Source of the DNA: an uncultured Eubacterium sp.
GTDB lineage: Bacteria; Bacillota; Clostridia; Lachnospirales; Lachnospiraceae
Direction: 5' to 3'
DNA: 10,656 nt
NCBI GenBank assembly: GCA_904502145.1
Contig: CAJGDH010000046.1
Coordinates: forward strand, 1-10,656
The stretch's first letter is position 1. Every line of letters starts with the position of its first letter. Below the pieces are notes generated by a model. That model had not been told where the DNA came from, did not search any database, and worked only from the letters and a program-made list of their open reading frames with translations. This document shows, one piece after another, positions 1-5,209 of this stretch. The position numbers were made by a program, and so were the translations under genes.

Positions 1-507
1 CAGTTCCGGGAAGGATTCCCCGGAAATAGGATAGTCCGTGATGATGCCGACGGACCTTCCTTCAAGCAGCGCTCCGCTGATATGTTTCAGTTCACCGATA
101 TTCTCTATGGCCATCTGATATTTCTTGGCGAAGGTGTCAAAGGAGATCTCCCCGGCCACATCCGTGGCTGTGGTGATCACGGCTTGGCCCCCGGAGATGG
201 CCGCCATCTTACGGGCAAGATCGTTGGCCCCGCCCAGATGGCCTGACAGCAGGCTGATGGCATATTTCCCCTTCTGATCCAGGACCACCACTCCCGGATC
301 ACTGGTCTTGTGGCTGATCAGCGGGGCCAGTATGCGGACCACGATGCCGGTGGCCATGATACAGACCAGGTAATCGAAAGTCCCGAACCCTTTTCTTAGA
401 TTATCCTTGAAATTCTCTTTTCCGTAGATCTCCCCGGGATGTGCGGCGGCGAGCTTCTCTGCCAGCACCTTTCCTTCCGGAGTCAGATAAAAATATGCGG
501 TAGTCAC
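1..507 (-). CDS. cbiG: Cobalt-precorrin-5A hydrolase CbiG, N-terminal part (runs off left edge)
   Basis: CbiG opens the delta-lactone of cobalt-precorrin-5A and releases the C20 carbon as acetaldehyde in the anaerobic cobalamin pathway. The 169 codons visible cover the N-terminal domain and the start of the middle domain. Diagnostic stretches are MATGIVVRILAP (residues 51-62), KTSDPGVVVLDQKGKYAISL (67-86), LSGHLGGANDLA (87-98) and VITTATDV (110-117). I place the start at the GTG at 507: it has an AGGGGG site nine bases upstream, and translation begins TTAYFYLTPEG, which matches where the family normally begins. The frame stays open upstream, with ATG codons at 585 and 636, but these lack good ribosome sites and would add a lysine/arginine-rich tail unlike the family. 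The gene is transcribed away from hemL, so the two share the intergenic region. The C-terminal part is outside the window. Confidence 0.93.
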   Translation of the reverse strand, partial: MTTAYFYLTPEGKVLAEKLAAAHPGEIYGKENFKDNLRKGFGTFDYLVCIMATGIVVRILAPLISHKTSDPGVVVLDQKGKYAISLLSGHLGGANDLARKMAAISGGQAVITTATDVAGEISFDTFAKKYQMAIENIGELKHISGALLEGRSVGIITDYPISGESFPEL

Positions 508-639
508 TGCATTTTTCCCCCTTTTGGTCTTTTCCAGGATCTTTTTCCTCACTTTTCTTCGGACCCTGTCATCAGAACAGATCATCTTTATCGATACTTT
601 ATTGATATCATAACATTTTCCCGTTTTTTTCACCATAGG

Positions 640-645
640 ATTATA
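640..645 (-). promoter_or_regulatory. Candidate -10 element for cbiG
   Basis: On the minus strand this reads TATAAT, a perfect match to the sigma-A -10 consensus, about 130 bases upstream of the preferred cbiG start. No good -35 hexamer lies 16-18 bases further upstream (the bases there are GC-rich, around TCCGGG), so an activator would be needed if this is real. The call rests on the hexamer and its position only. Confidence 0.35.
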
Positions 646-720
646 CGTTTAAGGACCGCAACCCCGGAAATTATCATCCCGGAAGGGAAGAAAAAGGGGT
701 CAGGAGGCAAGAAAATCTCA

Positions 721-757
721 TTTGCGGGCGGTTAAGGTAAAAATTTGATGCCGCAAA
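721..757. repeat. Inverted repeat TTTGCGG / CCGCAAA
   Basis: TTTGCGG at 721-727 is the exact reverse complement of CCGCAAA at 751-757, with 23 bases between. A second overlapping pair, CGGTT (729-733) and AACCG (756-760), can form instead of the first. It lies between the candidate promoters of the divergent genes, so it could be an operator or an RNA hairpin; seven-base arms could also occur by chance. Confidence 0.35.
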
Positions 758-805
758 CCGGGTGAAATTGTAATATTCGACACAAGTGATGGTAGAAATC
801 CATTT

Positions 806-824
806 ATTGTTTTTGAAAAACAAT
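806..824. repeat. Perfect 9-bp palindrome centred at 815
   Basis: ATTGTTTTT is followed by one G and then its exact reverse complement AAAAACAAT. With only one central base it is better suited to binding a dimeric regulator than to forming a full RNA hairpin. It sits roughly 70-90 bases upstream of the candidate hemL promoter. Being AT-rich, it is less significant than a GC-rich palindrome of equal length. Confidence 0.4.
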
Positions 825-875
825 TTCTTATCCTGTGAGATGATATATATTTGGCTATATTTAAGGAAAAATACC

Positions 876-904
876 TTTAGTGCACTGTGCTTTCATGCTA
901 TACT
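876..904 (+). promoter_or_regulatory. Candidate hemL operon promoter with extended -10
   Basis: TGCTATACT at 896-904 is an extended -10 (TG, one base, then TATACT). With a 17-base spacer the -35 hexamer is TTTAGT at 876-881, a poor match, as is common when an extended -10 is present. Transcription would start near 911 and give a leader of about 115 bases before hemL. This is the best candidate in the region. Confidence 0.4.
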
Positions 905-953
905 ATTATGCGGAGTTTTATACGCTGAAAATCAGAGCATAATTTTACATGAA

Positions 954-1009
954 CAGGAATATTATAAACCGTCGGGGATGCTTTTCCCTGCTTTTTACCG
1001 GTATTCCTG
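954..1009 (+). promoter_or_regulatory. Structured leader just upstream of the hemL ribosome site
   Basis: CAGGAATA (954-961) pairs with TATTCCTG (1002-1009), eight bases with no mismatch. Alternatively CAGGAAT pairs with ATTCCTG and the helix continues, after a seven-base bulge, through ACCG (968-971) with CGGT (999-1002). Inside, CGGGGA (973-978) pairs with TCCCTG (985-990), including one G-U pair, and is followed by a C and five Ts (991-996), which resembles a weak intrinsic terminator. The outer helix ends four bases before the GGAGG site at 1013-1017. The position suggests control of hemL by attenuation or by access to the ribosome site. I recognise no known riboswitch class. Confidence 0.4.
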
Positions 1010-1024
1010 GATGGAGGGATAAAC

Positions 1025-2296
1025 ATGAATATCAGCAGATCAGAGGAACTGTACAGGACAGCACTTGACCTGATGCCCGGCGGGGTGAATTCACCGGTGA
1101 GGGCATTCGGTTCCGTGGGGAGAAATCCCCTCTTTATCGATCACGCCAAAGGGTCCCGAATCTATGATGTGGACGGGAATGCATTTATTGATTATGTCTG
1201 CTCCTGGGGGCCCGGCATCCTGGGCCACGCCCATCCGGAAGTGGTGGAAGCGGTTCAGAAGGCCTGTGTGGACGGACTTACCTTCGGTGCTCCCACGGGA
1301 AAAGAAAACCGGCTGGCCGGCCTGATCCGGGATTTTGTTCCCTCCATGGAGATGATGAGGCTGGTGAGCTCCGGGACCGAGGCTACCATGAGTGCCATTC
1401 GGGCAGCCAGAGGATACACAGGCAGGGACAAGATCATCAAGTTTAAGGGATGCTATCACGGCCATTCCGACGGTCTCCTGGTCCAGGCGGGTTCCGCTGC
1501 CCTCACCCAGTCTGTTCCGGACAGCGCTGGGGTTCCGGCATCCTACGCCATGCAGACCCTGGTGGCCCTCTTCAACGACAGGGATTCGGTCCGTGAACTC
1601 TTCGAGAACAACAAGGACCAGATCGCTGCCCTGATCGTGGAACCCGTGGCGGCGAACATGGGTGTGGTACCTCCCGAGGAAGGATTCCTGGAATTCCTCC
1701 GGGAGATCACAGCGGAGAACGGTGCGGTACTGATCTTTGACGAAGTGATCACCGGCTTCCGGCTGGGGATCGGCGGCGCCCAGGAAATGTACGGGATCAA
1801 ACCGGACCTGACCACCTTCGGAAAGATCGTGGGCGGAGGAATGCCCATGGCTGTCTACGGCGGGAAGAAGGAGATCATGAAAAATGTGGCTCCCACCGGC
1901 AAGGTCTATCAGGCAGGTACTCTTTCCGGCAACCCCATCGCCACTACCGCCGGGATCAAAACCCTGGAGATCCTCGGAGATCATCCGGAGATCTACCTCA
2001 GGATCGAACAAAAAGCAAAGGAGCTTGCCGAGGCCTTCCGCCTCAGATCCGTGAAGAGGCAGATTCCTCTTCATGTGAACCAGGTCGGTTCCCTGCTTTG
2101 CGCATACTTCACCGATGTGGATGTGAAGGATTACGCCGGAGCGCTGACTTCGGATACTAAGGCTTACGCGGAGTATTTCGGGGAGCTTCTGGAACACGGG
2201 ATCTACGTGGCCCCGTCACAGTTTGAGGCCATGTTTGTTTCCGGAGCCCATTCCGACGAGGATATCCGCAGGACCATCGAAGTCCTGACGGCTTAA
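1025..2296 (+). CDS. hemL: Glutamate-1-semialdehyde 2,1-aminomutase
   Basis: HemL is a cytoplasmic PLP enzyme that moves the amino group of glutamate-1-semialdehyde to give 5-aminolevulinate, the last step of the C5 route. At 423 residues it is full length. Family marks are PGGVNSPVRAF (18-28), SSGTEATMSAIRAARG (115-130), YHGHSDG (144-150), the aspartate of IFDEVITGFR (237-246) that contacts the cofactor, and TFGKIVGGGMP (264-274), in which Lys267 should form the Schiff base with PLP. QAGTLSGNP (296-304) is also canonical. The start is supported by GGAGG at 1013-1017, seven to eight bases upstream. It is the first gene of the plus-strand operon and follows a structured leader, so expression of the whole operon may be set here. 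Its product works with that of hemA, two genes downstream. Confidence 0.97.
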   Translation: MNISRSEELYRTALDLMPGGVNSPVRAFGSVGRNPLFIDHAKGSRIYDVDGNAFIDYVCSWGPGILGHAHPEVVEAVQKACVDGLTFGAPTGKENRLAGLIRDFVPSMEMMRLVSSGTEATMSAIRAARGYTGRDKIIKFKGCYHGHSDGLLVQAGSAALTQSVPDSAGVPASYAMQTLVALFNDRDSVRELFENNKDQIAALIVEPVAANMGVVPPEEGFLEFLREITAENGAVLIFDEVITGFRLGIGGAQEMYGIKPDLTTFGKIVGGGMPMAVYGGKKEIMKNVAPTGKVYQAGTLSGNPIATTAGIKTLEILGDHPEIYLRIEQKAKELAEAFRLRSVKRQIPLHVNQVGSLLCAYFTDVDVKDYAGALTSDTKAYAEYFGELLEHGIYVAPSQFEAMFVSGAHSDEDIRRTIEVLTA

Positions 2297-2426
2297 TTAC
2301 GGACCGGAATAACCATAAAAGAACAATCAGACTATGCTCCTGTATATTTATGAAGAAAAAACAGGAATCAAGAGTTATCTCTGAAAATAAAAGAATCAGG
2401 AACAAGAAATAAGAAAGGAAAATCAG
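2297..2426 (+). other. hemL-cbiF intergenic gap with a small inverted repeat
   Basis: At 130 bases this is the longest gap in the plus-strand operon, and it is A-rich. TCCTGT (2338-2343) and ACAGGA (2361-2366) form a six-base inverted repeat with a 17-base loop; no T-run follows, so it is not an intrinsic terminator. I see no reading frame and no convincing promoter. The ribosome site for cbiF is AGAAAGG at 2412-2418. The hairpin could affect RNA processing or stability between hemL and the rest of the message. Confidence 0.4.
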
Positions 2427-3179
2427 ATGGTACATTTTATCGGAGCGGGTCCCGGAGATCCGGAATTATTAACTTTAAAAGGAAAGAGACTGATCGACAA
2501 TGCGGACGTGATCATTTACGCCGGTTCCCTGGTCAACAAGGAGGTCCTTGCCGGGGCCAAGGAAGGGGCACAGATCTATAACAGCGCATACATGACCCTG
2601 GAGGAAGTGATCGAGGTCATGAAGGATGCCGAGGCCAAAGGGCTGGATACCTGCCGTGTACATACGGGAGACCCGGCCATCTTCGGCGCGCACAGGGAGC
2701 AGATGGACGAGCTGGACAGGCTGGGGATCGAGCACGAAGTCATTCCCGGTGTCAGTTCATTTCTTGCCACTGCGGCAGCCCTGCAGAAAGAATACACCCT
2801 CCCCGGCGTCTCCCAGACGGTGATCCTCACCAGGATGGAGGGAAGGACTCCCATGCCTCCCAAGGAGAAGCTGCAGGACCTTGCAAAACACAATTCTACC
2901 ATGATCATTTTCCTTTCGGTAGGCATGATGGATGAACTGACGGAGACCCTGAAGAAGGAATACAGGGAAGACACTCCGGTGGCCGTGGTCTACAAGGCTT
3001 CCTGGGAAGACCAGAAGATCGTGATCGGCAATCTTACCAACATCGCTCAGAAAGTGAAGGAAGCCGGGATCACCAAGACGGCCCTGACCGTGGTGGGTGA
3101 CTTCCTGGGAGATGAGTACGAACTTTCCAAACTCTATGACAAGACCTTTACCCACGAGTTCAGGACGGCCAAAGAGTAA
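2427..3179 (+). CDS. cbiF: Cobalt-precorrin-4 C11-methyltransferase
   Basis: CbiF transfers a methyl group from S-adenosylmethionine to C11 of cobalt-precorrin-4, giving cobalt-precorrin-5A, the substrate of CbiG. The 250 residues form a complete tetrapyrrole methylase. Seen in order: the first SAM loop GAGPGDPELLT (6-16), YAGSLV (31-36), the subfamily signature HTGDPAIFGAHREQ (79-92), PGVSSFLATAAAL (107-119), TRMEGRTPMP (135-144), VYKASW (188-193) and the C-terminal VVGDFLG (222-228). The HTGDPAIFG and TRMEGRTP segments point to CbiF/CobM rather than the related CbiH, CbiL or CobA. The start has AGAAAGG upstream. A 65-base gap separates it from hemA, with an AAGGG ribosome site for hemA at 3234-3238. 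The order cbiF-hemA-cbiH places corrin methylases on both sides of a precursor-supply gene. Confidence 0.95.
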   Translation: MVHFIGAGPGDPELLTLKGKRLIDNADVIIYAGSLVNKEVLAGAKEGAQIYNSAYMTLEEVIEVMKDAEAKGLDTCRVHTGDPAIFGAHREQMDELDRLGIEHEVIPGVSSFLATAAALQKEYTLPGVSQTVILTRMEGRTPMPPKEKLQDLAKHNSTMIIFLSVGMMDELTETLKKEYREDTPVAVVYKASWEDQKIVIGNLTNIAQKVKEAGITKTALTVVGDFLGDEYELSKLYDKTFTHEFRTAKE

Positions 3180-3244
3180 TGAGATCAGAATAAAAAAAAC
3201 GATCACAGAGGAAAAAACAAGAGATCAAGAGTGAAGGGATTAAC

Positions 3245-4420
3245 ATGGGTATACAGATAATTGGCATCAGTCATAAAAACGCGCCGCTGGCCGTGAGGGA
3301 GATGTTCGCCTTCACCCAGGAGCAGCAGAATGACATGATGCGGAAGATGACAGACTATCTTGAGATCACGGAATGCGTGGTACTTTCCACCTGCAACCGG
3401 ACGGAGATGTATGTCTACGCGGACTCCGAGAAGACTGCCTACGTCTACTCCCTGATGCAGGATATATTTTTGAAGGCTGCCGGGGCGGAGCATGTGGAGG
3501 ATATCGGAGAATACATCCTCCTGTTCCACGGGGAGAAAGCCATCCGCCATCTTTTCTATGTGGCGGCGGGGCTTGACTCCATGGTGATCGGGGAAGACCA
3601 GATCCTGGGGCAGGTCAAGACCGCCCATAAAAACGCGAAGGAGATCGGCTGTACAGGGGTTTACCTGAATACATTTTTCAGGATGGCAGTGACGGCCTCG
3701 AAAAAGGTGAAGACGGAGACCGATCTTTCCCGCACCTCAGTCTCCACGGCCACCCTGGCCCTGAAGGTGGCGGAGGATGCGCTGGGCACCCTGTCGGGGA
3801 AGAAGGTCATGATCATCGGTGCCACCGGCAAGATCGGAGGGATCGTTCTCATGAACCTCCTGTCGGGCTATGACGCGGAGGCTTATGTCACCACCAGGAA
3901 CAGCAAGATCTCCCTGAAACATGGTTACAGGGATTTTGCGGATATCAATTACGAGGACCGCTACGATTATATCGATCAGATGGATGTGCTGATCAGCGCC
4001 ACGTCAAGTCCCCATTACACACTGACCTTCAACAAGGTGGCCAGAAATATGACCACGGACAAGGACAGGGTCTTTGTGGACCTGGCGGTGCCCATGGATA
4101 TCGATCCGAAGATCGCCGGCCTGGGAAGGTGCACCACCTACAATATTGATGATTTCACCAGGATCGCCGAAGAGAATAACCGCAGGAAGATCCATGAGGC
4201 GGAGTCGGCCACAACGATCCTGGATGACCACATCCTCCAGTTTGAACAGTGGATGGTCTTCCAGAAATCACTTTACATCATGCACAATGTGAAGGAGAAC
4301 TTCATGAAGGTCACGGAGCATAAGGGGGCGGAGAAAGCCTTTGACCACCTGTTCTACTGGGTGAGGGAGAACAATACCCCCGAGGATATCCAGGTCTTTT
4401 TCAAATGTTTAAATCACTGA
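3245..4420 (+). CDS. hemA: Glutamyl-tRNA reductase
   Basis: HemA reduces glutamyl-tRNA(Glu) with NADPH to glutamate-1-semialdehyde, which HemL converts to 5-aminolevulinate. The catalytic domain is canonical: GISHKNAPLAVRE (7-19), STCNRTE (48-54) with the nucleophilic Cys50, and HLFYVAAGLDSMVIGEDQILGQVK (two blocks, 102-111 and 112-125). The nucleotide-binding loop reads IIGATGKIGG (190-199), one residue longer than the usual G-x-G-x-M-G pattern of the family. SATSSPHYTL (251-260) and VDLAVPMDIDP (278-288) follow. The protein has 391 residues, shorter than typical bacterial enzymes of about 420-455, and the shortfall lies in the C-terminal helical dimerisation domain. No precorrin-2 dehydrogenase domain is fused to it. 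Co-location with cbi genes suggests it serves corrin synthesis. The downstream gap to cbiH is 21 bases. Confidence 0.94.
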   Translation: MGIQIIGISHKNAPLAVREMFAFTQEQQNDMMRKMTDYLEITECVVLSTCNRTEMYVYADSEKTAYVYSLMQDIFLKAAGAEHVEDIGEYILLFHGEKAIRHLFYVAAGLDSMVIGEDQILGQVKTAHKNAKEIGCTGVYLNTFFRMAVTASKKVKTETDLSRTSVSTATLALKVAEDALGTLSGKKVMIIGATGKIGGIVLMNLLSGYDAEAYVTTRNSKISLKHGYRDFADINYEDRYDYIDQMDVLISATSSPHYTLTFNKVARNMTTDKDRVFVDLAVPMDIDPKIAGLGRCTTYNIDDFTRIAEENNRRKIHEAESATTILDDHILQFEQWMVFQKSLYIMHNVKENFMKVTEHKGAEKAFDHLFYWVRENNTPEDIQVFFKCLNH

Positions 4421-4441
4421 CAGATAAAGGAGAAAACAGAA

Positions 4442-5209
4442 ATGGGAAAATTATACGCAGTCGGCTTCGGACCCGGCGGCTACGAATATATGACACAGAG
4501 ATGTATCGACGTGATCAGATCTGCTGACGTGATCACCGGATACACCACCTACATTGATCTGCTGAAACCGTATTTTCCGGATAAAGAGTACATTTCCACC
4601 CCCATGAAGAAGGAGATCGACCGCTGCCGTATGGCCATCGAGCTGGCGGAATCCGGAAAGAATGTCGCCATGGTAAGCTCCGGGGACAGCGGGATCTACG
4701 GGATGGCCGGGATTCTCCTGGAGATGAAGGCGGAGATGAACGCTGACGTGGAGATCGAAACAGTCTCGGGGATCACGGCGGCCAGCGCTGCCGCAGCCAT
4801 CCTGGGGGCTCCTCTCATGCACGATTTCACCATCATCAGCTTAAGTGACCTCATGACCCCCCTGGACCTGATCATGAAAAGGGTGGACTGCGCCGGTCAG
4901 GGAGATTTCATCGTCTGCTTCTATAATCCCAAGAGCAAAAAGCGGGTGGATTACCTGAAGAAAGCAGCGGATATCCTGATGAAATACCGGGACGGTTCCA
5001 CACCCGTAGGTGTTGTCCGGGACGCCGGTCGTGAGGACCAGACTTCCTATATCACCACACTGGACAAGATCGGAGAATCACCGGTGGATATGTTCAGCAT
5101 TGTCATCGTGGGCAATTCCAACACATACGTGACGGACGGAAAGATGATCACCCCGAGAGGGTATCAGGATAAGTACGGTTATGCCGCAGACGGAGGAAAG
5201 AATGAGTAA
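4442..5209 (+). CDS. cbiH: Cobalt-precorrin-3 (precorrin-3B type) C17-methyltransferase
   Basis: CbiH methylates C17 with S-adenosylmethionine and drives ring contraction, giving cobalt-precorrin-4 for CbiF. The 255 residues form a complete tetrapyrrole methylase with subfamily marks: GFGPGG (8-13), GYTTYIDLL (33-41), VSSGDSGIYGMAG (78-90), SGITAASAAAAILGAPLMHDF (109-118 and 119-129), SLSDLMTP (133-140), YNPKSKKR (161-168) and VIVGNSNTYV (221-230). The SGDSGIYGMAG and SLSDLMTP segments identify CbiH/CobJ. Where the family usually has PGITA, this protein has SGITA (109-113), a small deviation in a conserved turn. An AAAGGAGA ribosome site lies within the 21-base gap after hemA. Its last eight bases overlap the start of the next gene, which favours coupled translation. 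There is no extra fused domain. Confidence 0.95.
   Translation: MGKLYAVGFGPGGYEYMTQRCIDVIRSADVITGYTTYIDLLKPYFPDKEYISTPMKKEIDRCRMAIELAESGKNVAMVSSGDSGIYGMAGILLEMKAEMNADVEIETVSGITAASAAAAILGAPLMHDFTIISLSDLMTPLDLIMKRVDCAGQGDFIVCFYNPKSKKRVDYLKKAADILMKYRDGSTPVGVVRDAGREDQTSYITTLDKIGESPVDMFSIVIVGNSNTYVTDGKMITPRGYQDKYGYAADGGKNE

Larger units (their letters stand above)
508..1024. other. Divergent intergenic region between cbiG and hemL
   Basis: This stretch of about 500 bases contains no reading frame that resembles a protein. It is clearly more AT-rich than the genes on either side, especially between 780 and 970. It contains a candidate -10 facing cbiG (640-645), an extended -10 facing hemL (896-904), two inverted repeats (721-757 and 806-824), and the structured hemL leader (954-1009). 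I looked on both strands for the conserved parts of a cobalamin riboswitch, including the B12 box, and could not see them. No tRNA and no T-box-like element was recognised. Confidence 0.7.

Noticed and set aside
661..690. Repeated CCCGGAA motif (two copies) as an operator
   Set aside because: Two seven-base copies about 15 bases apart are too little to support a regulatory call.
439..735. Plus-strand open frame of 98 codons overlapping the start of cbiG
   Set aside because: It is antisense to the conserved N-terminus of CbiG and its translation resembles no protein family.
786..1022. Plus-strand open frame of 78 codons in the hemL leader
   Set aside because: It has no clear ribosome site, its composition follows the AT-rich intergenic DNA, and it would run through the candidate promoter and leader hairpin. 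A leader peptide is possible but unsupported.
600..1024. Cobalamin riboswitch upstream of hemL or cbiG
   Set aside because: Expected for such an operon, but the conserved core and B12 box could not be found by eye on either strand. A covariance-model search would settle it.
1091..2197. Long minus-strand open frame (368 codons) opposite hemL
   Set aside because: It lies wholly opposite hemL, whose product is unmistakable. Its translation resembles no family, and such antisense frames are common opposite GC-rich genes.
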